Of a DNA stretch of 48,249 bases, positions 28,618-36,729 are shown one piece after another. This DNA comes from Candidatus Zixiibacteriota bacterium (lineage in GTDB: Bacteria; Zixibacteria; MSB-5A5; GN15; PGXB01), in NCBI GenBank assembly GCA_900498245.1, contig LS998015.1, forward strand, positions 3,185,850 to 3,234,098, in the 5' to 3' direction. The notes beneath the pieces are model-generated. The model saw nothing but the letters and a program-made list of their open reading frames with translations. It was not told the origin of the DNA and did no database searches. The stretch's first letter is position 1, and each line of letters opens with the position of its first letter. The position numbers and the translations under genes were made by a program.

Positions 28618-29450
28618 CGCTTTTCTCCTGATTTGAGATTTTGATTGAGACTTCCCTGACGGTACCCTTCGAGGTCGAGCGCCACATATCTGAATCCGGC
28701 CTTTTTCATTTCCGCGACAATCTTATCCTTGACGCCATTTTCAAGCACCCGGATAATATCTTCGGGCCGGAATTCCAGCCGGGCGACATCGTTATGATAC
28801 CGGACCCGAAACCCGGTGAAACCGAGTTTTCGCAGAGCCGATTCGGCGGTGTCTATTTGGCGCAATCGTTCCTTGGTAACCTCGGTCCCGTGCGGTATCC
28901 GCGAGGCCAGACAGGCGGCGGCCGGCTTTTCCGAAAAAGAAAGTTTATATTTACGAGCCAATCCGCGAAGGTCGTCTTTGGTCAATTCCGCTTCGAGAAG
29001 AGGCGATACGACTTGAAATTCCTCCGCGGCCTTCCGCCCCGGGCGATAATCACCGAGATCGGAAAGATTGGCTCCGTCGAAAACGACCTCGGCCCCCAGT
29101 TGCGAGGAGAGCTCTTTCAATTTATCAAATAATTCTTTCTTGCAGAAATAGCAGCGATCGATCGGATTCTGTCGGTAATTAGGATCATTAATTTCATCGG
29201 TCGTGATGATGATATGCTTCTCGGCCGGAAGTCCGATTTCGCCTGCCAGTAAGCGCGCCTCTCTTTCTTCGTCTTCGGGAAGCGAGGCGGAATTCGATGT
29301 CACCGCCCAGACATTATCATGGCCGAGCGCTTTCACGGAGGCCCAGAGAACGATAGCGGAATCGAGCCCGCCGGAAAAAGCCACGAGGGCATTTTTGTAC
29401 CGGCCGATAATTTCGAATAGTTTTCTTTCTTTTGATTCGAGCGGCATCAT
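28614..29450 (-). CDS. larE: LarE-type ATP-dependent sacrificial sulfur transferase
   Basis: A 278-residue PP-loop protein. Motif SGGLDSA (26-32) binds ATP; RCYFCKKELF (99-108) and EKPAAACLASRIPHGTE (174-190) are family signatures, with Cys180 in the position region of the sulfur donor. In the Lar pathway LarE turns the dicarboxylated nicotinate intermediate into the thio form of the nickel-pincer nucleotide cofactor of lactate racemase. No larA, larB or larC is in the window, so the partner genes must be elsewhere, or the protein serves another sulfur-transfer role. It overlaps both neighbours by 4 nt. Confidence 0.85.
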   Translation of the reverse strand: MMPLESKERKLFEIIGRYKNALVAFSGGLDSAIVLWASVKALGHDNVWAVTSNSASLPEDEEREARLLAGEIGLPAEKHIIITTDEINDPNYRQNPIDRCYFCKKELFDKLKELSSQLGAEVVFDGANLSDLGDYRPGRKAAEEFQVVSPLLEAELTKDDLRGLARKYKLSFSEKPAAACLASRIPHGTEVTKERLRQIDTAESALRKLGFTGFRVRYHNDVARLEFRPEDIIRVLENGVKDKIVAEMKKAGFRYVALDLEGYRQGSLNQNLKSGEKR

Positions 29451-31195
29451 TGGTCGGCCCGCTTCGGTTTTCCGTTCTCGATCGTGTAAATCGGCATAAT
29501 CGTATTTTCCCGATCGTCGCCAAATAATACGTCGCCGGCGGCGCCATGAAAGCCGTTAATGTTTATCAGGTAATGTACCAGGGCGCTCCGGGAAAAGGCC
29601 CCGGTTTCGAGGCCGTCGCAGATGAGCGACATGGCGTCGTACCCCAGCGCTTCCAGGTGCCCCGCACTCTGACCGTACCGGTCGAAGAACGCGGAATTGA
29701 ATTTGCGGAAAGTGGTGTTGTTTTCATTGGCGATCATAGCCGTGGTGAAATAGCAGGTCTTGATAATATCCCGTCCCATGAAATAGATGGTGCTGTCGGC
29801 CCAGCCGTCGCCCCCGAGGTAGGTGGCTCGGACATTATAGAAATTTATCTGCGGCAGAAGTTGATGAAGTTGCGGCGCCTCGGCCGGAATATAGATGGCA
29901 TCGATCCGGGCCGGCATCTCTTTCGATTCCAGGGTATCCCCGTTCTCATTCACATAGACGGCCGAGTCGGAAAGTTTGCCGCCGAAAGAGAGGTTTTTTA
30001 AATCATTTATGATCCCCCCGAAGTCGGTTTCGCGCAGGCGGAAATATTCGACGCCCAGGATTGTCCCGCCGAGGGCCTTGAAACGATCGATGAAAGCCTC
30101 GGCCATCCGCAAATTTTCCGGAAGGGTTGGTGTAATAACGGCGACCGTATCGATTTTAAGGCGCTGGAAGGCAAATTCGGCCATTTTGATTCCCTGCCGG
30201 TCGAGGGTCGGTTGGAGTTGGAAGGAGGTAAGCGACAAATCGGTCAGCCCCCCCTGCCCGGCCGCGGGAATAATTAGGGGCATATCACTGCATGACAGGG
30301 CCGCCGAAGTAACTGCGGTTTCTTCGCTGGTCAACGGACCGATGACAGCATTCACGCCCCGGGCGGCCAGACGGCGGACGATACGGGCCGCTTCCACCGA
30401 TTCGCCCCGCGTGTCATAAACGATCGGGGTGAGATTTTTCCCCGTTTCGCGGGTATATTGTCCTGCCCGCAGCATGGCGCCGTCGAGGATCGATTCCCCG
30501 AATTTTTGGAGTTCCCCCGAAAGCGGCAGGACAATTCCGATTTCAGCGGTCTGGCGGAGCGACTGCTCCACGGATGCTTTCAATCGGGCCGCCTCGGGCG
30601 AGGTGCACGATGCCAGAAGCGAAAGGACGGCCTGATAGTTTTTGGCGGTTTTGAGGCCCCGCGCCAGCGCCAGTTCCAGATCGCATTTTTTTCGTTCCGG
30701 AATCGAAGTCAGATTGACTTTTTCATAAATTCCGACCGGCGCATTGGAAATCGCCGTCTCCAGCGATTTGAGAAGGAGCGAATCAAGGCGGGAATCATCG
30801 GAGAGAGAATAGGCCGAGAGGTACGCTTGAATCGCCGCCGATTCGAAAGCCTGGCGATAACGGACATTGCCGAGAAAATAGAATGCATACGGTAAGTACG
30901 GGGACTCCTGATACCGGGCGATGAGAAGATTGAATTGACCGGCGCTCTGCTCCAGATTGCCGGCGTAATAAGCGGCCTTGCCGCCGTAATAGAGAAACAG
31001 GGGCGCCGCGGCGGAATCGGTCCCGGAGTCATACAGATCCTTGAAATACCGGTACGCCTCCGAATACTTCTTGTTTAAAAGAAGCCGGTGACCCTGATTG
31101 AAAGCCTGATGCTCCGCGGCACGAGGCTGTGGTGACAGAATGATGATCGCAATCAGGCTCAACAGGAGCGATATTTTTCGCCTATGCGTCGCCAC
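29447..31195 (-). CDS. LpoA/LivJ-like periplasmic binding protein with N-terminal TPR repeats
   Basis: 582 residues; GTG start at 31195 overlapping the preceding stop (TAGTG). A signal peptide is followed by TPR-like helices (about 27-205) and a type I periplasmic-binding-protein fold (from EIGIVLPLSGELQKFGESIL, about 218). Typical elements are RLAARGVNAVIGPLTSEET and TSFQLQPTLDRQGIKMAEFA. The same architecture occurs in LpoA (penicillin-binding-protein activator) and in ABC-type amino-acid binding proteins. With no permease nearby, an envelope-assembly role is as likely as transport. Confidence 0.75.
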   Translation of the reverse strand: MATHRRKISLLLSLIAIIILSPQPRAAEHQAFNQGHRLLLNKKYSEAYRYFKDLYDSGTDSAAAPLFLYYGGKAAYYAGNLEQSAGQFNLLIARYQESPYLPYAFYFLGNVRYRQAFESAAIQAYLSAYSLSDDSRLDSLLLKSLETAISNAPVGIYEKVNLTSIPERKKCDLELALARGLKTAKNYQAVLSLLASCTSPEAARLKASVEQSLRQTAEIGIVLPLSGELQKFGESILDGAMLRAGQYTRETGKNLTPIVYDTRGESVEAARIVRRLAARGVNAVIGPLTSEETAVTSAALSCSDMPLIIPAAGQGGLTDLSLTSFQLQPTLDRQGIKMAEFAFQRLKIDTVAVITPTLPENLRMAEAFIDRFKALGGTILGVEYFRLRETDFGGIINDLKNLSFGGKLSDSAVYVNENGDTLESKEMPARIDAIYIPAEAPQLHQLLPQINFYNVRATYLGGDGWADSTIYFMGRDIIKTCYFTTAMIANENNTTFRKFNSAFFDRYGQSAGHLEALGYDAMSLICDGLETGAFSRSALVHYLININGFHGAAGDVLFGDDRENTIMPIYTIENGKPKRADQ

Positions 31196-31683
31196 TATAA
31201 TGAATACTTCCCAAAATCCTCGGGATTTATTTTTTTCAACCGGTCGGCCAGTGATTCCGGATCATTGCTCAAATCGATCTTCTGCTCCCCTTCATGAAGG
31301 TTGAAGAGGGCCTCCTCGGCAAATATCGGGGCGCCCCATTTCAGCGCCAGCGCGATGGAATCGGAAGGACGGGCATCGATGGCGAAAACCGACCCGGAAA
31401 CATTGAGGAGAAGCCGGGCGTAGAAGGTTTGCTCCTTCAATTCCGTGATTTCCACTTTTTCCAGTTGCGCCGACAGGGCCACGATGACGGCCTTGAGCAG
31501 GTCATGGGTCATCGGCCGTTTGGAACCGATCCCGGAAAGTTCCATGGCGATCGCCCAGGCCTCCGAATGGCCGATCCAGATGGGAAGAACTTTGTTGAGA
31601 TTGATCGGAGCCAGAATGACCACCGGGGAGTTGGTGGTCATGTCGAGCGCCAATCCGTCAACTTTCACTTCCAGCATGCTCAT
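31195..31683 (-). CDS. Bifunctional nuclease family protein (DUF151)
   Basis: 162 residues; core MLEVKVDGLALDMTTNSPVV, LPIWIGHSEAWAIAMELSG, RPMTHDLLKAVI and the family signature DARPSDSIALALKWGAPIF. Plant homologues have DNase and RNase activity; bacterial members are often annotated bifunctional nuclease, with function poorly known. ATG at 31683 or 31677; the first is 3 bp after rplI. It follows L9 in a translation operon. Confidence 0.85.
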   Translation of the reverse strand: MSMLEVKVDGLALDMTTNSPVVILAPINLNKVLPIWIGHSEAWAIAMELSGIGSKRPMTHDLLKAVIVALSAQLEKVEITELKEQTFYARLLLNVSGSVFAIDARPSDSIALALKWGAPIFAEEALFNLHEGEQKIDLSNDPESLADRLKKINPEDFGKYSL

Positions 31684-31686
31684 TAT

Positions 31687-32133
31687 TTACGCCTTCCTGA
31701 TCACCCAGGTTTTCACGTTGGCGATAACGTCCTTGTCGACCTTGATCGGAATGGTGTAAACGCCGAGCGATTTGATCGGCTCTTCGAGAAGGATGTTGCG
31801 CTTGTCGATTTCCATTCCCTGAGTCGCCAGATGCTCGCTTACGTTCTGCGAGGTGACCGACCCGAAAATCTTATCCTCTTCGCCCACCAGAACCTCGATG
31901 GTCAGGGATAATTTCTCCAGTTTGTCTTTGAGTTGTTCGGCGGTCCGACGGCGTTTCCGCTCCTGAACCTGATTCTGCTTTTCGATTTCGCCGATCGCCC
32001 GCAGGTTGGCTTTGGTGGCCGGAATGGCGAGGTTGCGGGGAATCAGGAAGTTACGTCCGTAACCTCCCTTGACTTCGATGGTCTGTCCCGCCTTGCCGAG
32101 ATCGACAACATCCTGACGAAGAATCACTTTCAT
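31687..32133 (-). CDS. rplI: 50S ribosomal protein L9
   Basis: 148 residues. The N-terminal globular domain opens MKVILRQDVVDLGKAGQTIE and GYGRNFLIPRNLAIPATKAN; a long connecting helix (QNQVQERKRRRTAEQLKDKL) leads to the C-terminal rRNA-binding domain (EEDKIFGSVTSQNVSEHLAT). Standard length. It binds 23S rRNA near L1 and limits translational slippage. It lies in the conserved rpsF-ssb-rpsR-(DUF2232)-rplI order. Confidence 0.97.
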   Translation of the reverse strand: MKVILRQDVVDLGKAGQTIEVKGGYGRNFLIPRNLAIPATKANLRAIGEIEKQNQVQERKRRRTAEQLKDKLEKLSLTIEVLVGEEDKIFGSVTSQNVSEHLATQGMEIDKRNILLEEPIKSLGVYTIPIKVDKDVIANVKTWVIRKA

Positions 32134-32161
32134 CTCTCTATCCTTTCTAACTGATTATACT

Positions 32162-33088
32162 CTAACCAATCATTTTGGCCTTCACGCGCCGGAAATCGAA
32201 ATAACTATCGAACACTCCCAGAGCGGCGGCGAAAACCAATCCCGGCAATTGCAGAAAAACAAAGCCGGCGTAAAAAATTATTTTCAAAAAGAGCGAGGCC
32301 TTTATCCGCCTCAAAAAATACTCGATAACCGAAAAGCCGAAAACGGCGTAAATGACGCCCATAAAAACCAAAAAATTATCGGCGACTATTTTCATCAAAT
32401 CGTTTCCGGCCAGGCGCATCACGATGAACAAACCGGCCGGGTAAATGAAATTGAAGGACATCTTCCAAAAAAGAAAATTCCCGAATGACGGGGCAAACTG
32501 TCCGATACCGCGCAAAAGAAATATGACGGCCACCGCGGCCACGAACAATTGCGCCGCCGCCGAAAGGGCCATCAACGCCGGCATCAGCCGCTTGATGATA
32601 GATATCAAATTGGTCGCCCATGAAGTCATATCGGCTTTCTCATCCACCGACCCGGAATCGCTCATAAGGGTCGCCTGCACCCATTTCTGCATTTCGTCCA
32701 TCGAGTCCATCAGCAATTTTCTTTCGCTTGCGAAGATAAAGAGGGAAATTATTCCCGATATTATCATGGCCGCTACAAAGGTCCGTCCGGGTGAAATTCC
32801 GTACAGCACCAGTTTTCCGAAGATGGTCCCCGGAATGATCACCAGGGCCCATAATCCGAGTAACATCGGACTGGGGCCGAATAAGAGTGATGCTACGATC
32901 ACCGAACCTATGGAGCCGACCGTCAAGAATAATTGCCTCCTTTGCAGGGCGAAAAGTATCACATAGGCCAGGGCCGCCGTTTCGATAAAATATCCCAGGA
33001 CCGGGATAGTCACGGCGATGGGAAAGACGAGAATGACAAAGAGACCGAAAATATTGAAGTACGGTTCGATCCGGCGCCATTCCGTCAT
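32162..33088 (-). CDS. DUF2232 multi-spanning membrane protein
   Basis: 308 residues from ATG 33088, which has GGAGG seven bases upstream; the extra 20 codons to 33148 read into rpsR. Seven to eight hydrophobic segments (FGLFVILVFPIAVTIPVLGY; IVASLLFGPSPMLLGLWALV; NFIYPAGLFIVMRLAGNDLM). DUF2232 proteins (YybS-like) occur between rpsR/rpsF and rplI in many bacteria and resemble small-molecule (ECF-type S component) transporters; the ligand is unknown. Confidence 0.8.
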   Translation of the reverse strand: MTEWRRIEPYFNIFGLFVILVFPIAVTIPVLGYFIETAALAYVILFALQRRQLFLTVGSIGSVIVASLLFGPSPMLLGLWALVIIPGTIFGKLVLYGISPGRTFVAAMIISGIISLFIFASERKLLMDSMDEMQKWVQATLMSDSGSVDEKADMTSWATNLISIIKRLMPALMALSAAAQLFVAAVAVIFLLRGIGQFAPSFGNFLFWKMSFNFIYPAGLFIVMRLAGNDLMKIVADNFLVFMGVIYAVFGFSVIEYFLRRIKASLFLKIIFYAGFVFLQLPGLVFAAALGVFDSYFDFRRVKAKMIG

Positions 33089-33110
33089 CCCATTACCTCC
33101 GGCCGCGGCC

Positions 33111-33359
33111 CTACCGGTAAATCTCGCTGGTAAACGGCATAATGGCAATATGCCTGGCCCGCTTGATGGCGGCGGTCAGCATCCGCTGATGCAGGGCGCA
33201 ATTGCCCGAAATCCGCCGCGGTACGATTTTGCCGCGTTCGTTGACAAAACGGCGCAAGAGACGCTCGTCGTGAAAACTTATATGGTTGATCTTGTCTTCG
33301 CAAAAACGGCAAACCCGCCGTCTCCTTCTGTCATATTCCTGCGATAAATTCTGTCTCAT
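33111..33359 (-). CDS. rpsR: 30S ribosomal protein S18
   Basis: 82 residues with all S18 landmarks: [50 protein letters not shown] and [13 protein letters not shown] plus GNCAL give three Cys, as in zinc-type S18 proteins. It follows the ssb stop directly; the GAGGAG within the ssb 3' end serves as ribosome site. Confidence 0.97.
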   Translation of the reverse strand: MRQNLSQEYDRRRRRVCRFCEDKINHISFHDERLLRRFVNERGKIVPRRISGNCALHQRMLTAAIKRARHIAIMPFTSEIYR

Positions 33360-33863
33360 TTAGAGTGAATTCTCCTCATAATCATAATTGTTGGCGGGAG
33401 CGTCCGCCTCGACAACCGCCGATGTCAGCGGTGCCGATTCCGAAATAGCATGTTCATGATCGGCCGCCAGGACCGGATCGGCCGCTCCCTCTTTTTCCGC
33501 CAGGGTGACATTTTCGTCACGATGGTTCAAAATCTGAATCTGCTGAGCGCGGATTTCCACAAAACTGCGCCGGGTCCCGTCATTTTCATTCCGGCTCCGG
33601 CTTTTCAGTTCTCCCTCTATCAGGACCGTACAGCCCTTCTTAAGATACTCGACACACTGTTCCGCCAGACTCTGCCAGGCCACCACACCGATATAACAGA
33701 CGTCATCTTTCATGACGCCGTTGCCGTCGCGATACCGCCGGTTGGCGGCGATACGAAAATTAGCGACCGGGATATTGGAGGTGGTATAGCGCAGTTCCGG
33801 ATCCCGTATGATATTGCCGACCATCATTACCTTATTCAAGTATGGAAGTCTCGCTTGTCCCAT
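33360..33863 (-). CDS. ssb: Single-stranded DNA-binding protein
   Basis: 167 residues; OB fold from LNKVMMVGNIIRDPELRYTT through VCYIGVVAWQSLAEQCVEYL and KGCTVLIEGELKSRS. The disordered tail is present, but the terminal tip is NNYDYEENSL. It lacks the DDDIPF-type end that binds partner proteins in most bacteria. The gene keeps its conserved place between rpsF and rpsR, and its 3' end encodes the rpsR ribosome site. Whether this is the main SSB cannot be settled here. Confidence 0.94.
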   Translation of the reverse strand: MGQARLPYLNKVMMVGNIIRDPELRYTTSNIPVANFRIAANRRYRDGNGVMKDDVCYIGVVAWQSLAEQCVEYLKKGCTVLIEGELKSRSRNENDGTRRSFVEIRAQQIQILNHRDENVTLAEKEGAADPVLAADHEHAISESAPLTSAVVEADAPANNYDYEENSL

Positions 33864-33881
33864 AAACGATTCCTTTGATGA

Positions 33882-34313
33882 TTAGATATCTTCTTCGTCG
33901 TTCTTGGCTTCGTTACCGGTTTCTTTTTTTTCGGTCTCGGTACCGGCCGCCTCGACCGGGGCCGTCTCCGGCGCGGATGCCGCCGGCGCCGCAACTTCTT
34001 CAACGGTACCGTAACGATCTTCCAGACTGCCCTCGAAAAGAACTGTCATATAACGAATATACGGCTCCTCAATCTTGTAGAACCGCTCCAGTTCTTTCAG
34101 GACCTGGGGATTGGCTTCAAAAATGAGCCGGGTATAAAAGCCCTGAGTGAACCGCTTGATCGGGTAGGCCAGTCGGCGGATACCCCAGCGGCTCTCCCGG
34201 ACAACCTTGCCGTCATACCTGTGAATGACATCGGAAACAGCCTTGATCTGGCGATCAAAGGTGGCCTCGTCGGCCTGGGGACTCAAAATAAACGTGGTCT
34301 CATAAAGACGCAT
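33882..34313 (-). CDS. rpsF: 30S ribosomal protein S6
   Basis: Starts at ATG 34313 with GGGAGG seven bases upstream. The S6 core MRLYETTFILSPQADEAT, RYDGKVVRESRWGIRRLAYP and FYTRLIFEANPQVLKELERF is followed by a ~50-residue acidic, Ala/Glu/Pro-rich tail (APAASAPETAPVEAAGTETE to NDEEDI). Glu-rich S6 tails recall the poly-Glu extension added by RimK in E. coli. First of the ribosomal gene group after pth. Confidence 0.96.
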   Translation of the reverse strand: MRLYETTFILSPQADEATFDRQIKAVSDVIHRYDGKVVRESRWGIRRLAYPIKRFTQGFYTRLIFEANPQVLKELERFYKIEEPYIRYMTVLFEGSLEDRYGTVEEVAAPAASAPETAPVEAAGTETEKKETGNEAKNDEEDI

Positions 34314-34358
34314 CAATGTCCTCCCTATGGACGTTTAAGGGTTAAAACGGCCCCGGAA

Positions 34359-34943
34359 TTATGCTTCTTCCGGAGCAGGGTTATATATTGACATCGCCTC
34401 GGCGATGTTATGTTTCAGCAAATATAATACTGCCTCGACCCCTTTTTCAAGCATTTTATTCTTCTCCGGCAACTCTTTTTCCGCGAAGGGGCTGAGGACA
34501 AAAACAACCGGGTCGAGGCCTTCGGAAACCGGCCCAACCCCCAGCCGCAGGCGGGCGACCGACTCAGTGTTGAGATGGTAAATAATCGACGAGATCCCGT
34601 TATGTCCGCCATCGGAGCCGCCGGACCTAATTCGGAGGCGCCCCAGAGGCAGGACAAAATCGTCGTACACAACCAGTAACTCGTTGGGAGATAATTGATA
34701 ACGCTCAACTACCTGCGCCGCCGCCAAACCCGAATTATTCATATAAGTCGTCGGCCAGATGAGCCGAATCACTTTGCTGTCGAGGTCTTTTTCGGCAACA
34801 TAGAAATCCCCCTCGGTCGGGGCGGCTTTGACACCCCAACTTTCGGCCATTTTATTCAGAAGTTCAAATCCGAGATTGTGCCTTGTGCCGGCGTATTTCC
34901 GGCCGATATTGCCAAGACCGATGATGGTGGTAATGTTGCTCAT
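34359..34943 (-). CDS. pth: Peptidyl-tRNA hydrolase
   Basis: 194 residues from ATG 34943 (MSNITTIIGLGN); the longer TTG frame to 34970 would translate the REP hairpin and is rejected. Active-site motif GLGNIGRKYAGTRHNLGF (catalytic His22), then TYMNNSG, YDDFVLPLGRLR and GGSDGGHNGISSI are intact. It releases peptides from drop-off tRNAs. No ribosome site is visible before the ATG, and the RAYT with its hairpin ends less than 45 bp upstream, so the native promoter region may have been altered by the insertion. Confidence 0.95.
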   Translation of the reverse strand: MSNITTIIGLGNIGRKYAGTRHNLGFELLNKMAESWGVKAAPTEGDFYVAEKDLDSKVIRLIWPTTYMNNSGLAAAQVVERYQLSPNELLVVYDDFVLPLGRLRIRSGGSDGGHNGISSIIYHLNTESVARLRLGVGPVSEGLDPVVFVLSPFAEKELPEKNKMLEKGVEAVLYLLKHNIAEAMSIYNPAPEEA

Positions 34944-34960
34944 ATAATTAAAAACAAGTT

Positions 34961-34985
34961 GGTCAAACAAGAATGTTTGACCTAC
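34961..34985 (-). repeat. REP hairpin at the RAYT 3' side, family A copy 1
   Basis: Minus strand: GTAG, then arms GTCAAACA/TGTTTGAC (8 bp, loop TTCT). The GTAG abuts the RAYT stop codon. Confidence 0.85.
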
Positions 34986-35501
34986 CTATAAATCTAATTT
35001 GTGCCGTTCCAAATTCGGGGAATTTTTGCCATTTCCGTAAATATTATTTAAAAACCAGCCTTCATATTCCCACGGATCCGCGACCAATCCTTTCCTTTGC
35101 GAATTTAAAAGCATATAATTCAACTTCTCAATCAATTCATCTTCATCCCTGATAATTCTGTCATATGATTCATGTTGCCAAACGGCGCCGGAATTTCCTC
35201 TTGATATATTGATTTGTCGGGCTGTCACCCCCTTGATTCCTTTCATAATTCTTGACAGTGAATACGATTCCCCCGGCTGTATTAATATATGGAAATGATC
35301 CGGCATTATAATTAAAGCCAAGAGTGCACAATATTTGCCGTCCCCTTTTTTGATGTATTCAAATACCAATTTCTGCTCGACACCTGATAGGGAGCCGGCG
35401 AAAACCCGACAGGTAATAAAATAAATTGAGCCTTCTTTGAACCAATGAGGCAAATGCCTTTTCTTTATTATCAAATTTGCACTGCCGTCCAAATCACTCA
35501 T
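34986..35501 (-). CDS. REP-associated tyrosine transposase (RAYT, Y1_Tnp family)
   Basis: A 171-residue single-domain HUH transposase of the IS200-like superfamily. Core signs: YFITCRVFAGS near residue 30, LIIMPDHFHILIQ with the HUH pair His69/His71, LSRIMKGIKGVTARQIN, and VWQHESYDRIIRDEDELIEKLNYML, with Tyr113 and Tyr129 as candidate nucleophiles, then LNSQRKGLV. RAYTs are domesticated or semi-mobile and cleave REP sequences that start with GTAG/GGAG. Two such hairpins flank this gene. GAGG upstream supports the start. The element lies directly ahead of pth. Confidence 0.9.
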   Translation of the reverse strand: MSDLDGSANLIIKKRHLPHWFKEGSIYFITCRVFAGSLSGVEQKLVFEYIKKGDGKYCALLALIIMPDHFHILIQPGESYSLSRIMKGIKGVTARQINISRGNSGAVWQHESYDRIIRDEDELIEKLNYMLLNSQRKGLVADPWEYEGWFLNNIYGNGKNSPNLERHKLDL

Positions 35502-35543
35502 CCTATCCTCGAAAACATTCCTTTCAACATTTCCCCTATATCA

Positions 35544-35567
35544 GTAGGATAAACATTCCTGTTTGTC
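35544..35567 (+). repeat. REP hairpin at the RAYT 5' side, family A copy 2
   Basis: Plus strand: GTAG, then arms GATAAACA/TGTTTGTC (seven Watson-Crick pairs and one G-U), loop TTCC. It is inverted relative to the copy at 34961-34985. Confidence 0.85.
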
Positions 35568-35583
35568 CCGCAGAATTTCATGT

Positions 35584-36585
35584 CTATTTTGGGCATGGAA
35601 AGGTTTCACTCCCTCCGGAGCCTTCCCAGACAGTATATATTCTATTTTCTTCCTCCAATATCCAGTGATTATCTTCGGTACGCCTTCCACATAATATCAT
35701 CCCGCCGACTCCTCCGCGGTCCTCACCGCAGGCGACAGCAACCTGATTGTTGCCGTCACCATGAAGATCGGTTATACCCGCGAGGCAAATCGGTATTGTG
35801 GGGCTTTTTAAAATCGGCCCACCCAAATTTTCCCCCTTGTCATCAAAAATGAGACAGGTCGTGGTATCGCGGAAGTCGTGAGGGGCATGAAAAATCGTCA
35901 GATAATACTCATCAATTCGCCTCGAACCTGATTTTGAATGGAACGGTTGAACCGAAAGGATATTCTCTATCAGGGAATCGCGCCTCATATCGTCCAGAGA
36001 ATCGATCATATGTTTATTCGCGGCGCTCAGCCCCCCGAGCCATTGAACGGCCGCATCGGCGATTCGCTTTAGAATATTGTCGGGAATTATTTCGGTCTCC
36101 AGTTTTTTCGGCGGTGACTGATGCCCATATAGTTTCGCGATTAAATATCCATCCAGCCCGGCGACATCGCCCAGCGGTTCGGCCCATATTTCGACCCGCG
36201 GAGGAATAATTCGCCCATAATCATACAGAGGATGATAATAGATGCCGGTTACTTTGACATTAATATAACCGCCGTCGCCCCGGGGAGTCGGTTTCTGAAC
36301 CACGAATTGATCTCCGGGATAAATGCCCATATCATAGGCGACTTTTACATAACCACTTTCATCCCTCCGCAATGAATCGCAGAAATTTCCGCCCGTTTCG
36401 AAGAGGTGATGCAATAGACCGCTTTCCAATTTCTGCAATTCTTTTTCGCCCAGGATGATATGGCATCTCCCGGCGCTGTCAAAATAGGCGAATTGATATT
36501 CGGTGGATAATATCGGTTGGGCATGCAGTGCGGAAAATGTGACAAACAAGAATATCATCAATGCGAAAATGCATTTGGTACGCAT
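35584..36585 (-). CDS. Secreted protein of unknown function with FG-GAP/VCBS-like motif
   Basis: 333 residues from ATG 36585, where a good signal peptide begins (MRTKCIFALMIFLFVTFSAL, cleavage after HAQ); 14 upstream codons lack support. No family recognised for the first two thirds. The C-terminal part has FDDKGENLGGPIL and ITDLHGDGNNQVAVACG, resembling a Ca2+-binding FG-GAP/VCBS propeller blade. Likely exported. Monocistronic, beside the RAYT. Confidence 0.65.
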   Translation of the reverse strand: MRTKCIFALMIFLFVTFSALHAQPILSTEYQFAYFDSAGRCHIILGEKELQKLESGLLHHLFETGGNFCDSLRRDESGYVKVAYDMGIYPGDQFVVQKPTPRGDGGYINVKVTGIYYHPLYDYGRIIPPRVEIWAEPLGDVAGLDGYLIAKLYGHQSPPKKLETEIIPDNILKRIADAAVQWLGGLSAANKHMIDSLDDMRRDSLIENILSVQPFHSKSGSRRIDEYYLTIFHAPHDFRDTTTCLIFDDKGENLGGPILKSPTIPICLAGITDLHGDGNNQVAVACGEDRGGVGGMILCGRRTEDNHWILEEENRIYTVWEGSGGSETFPCPK

Positions 36586-36729
36586 GACAATCGACCCCCG
36601 CTTACAAGTCATCTTTGGACATTTCAATATGCATACTCAATAATCCCCCGAAAAACAATAATTAATTGCCGGTAATTCGTCTCTTGATAAAGCACCCCGC
36701 AGAGGAATCATCAGCCGGATTGAAAAGGA

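Noticed and set aside
34944-34970. TTG start extending pth by nine residues
   Set aside because: The extension translates the REP hairpin and adds residues before the conserved N-terminus.
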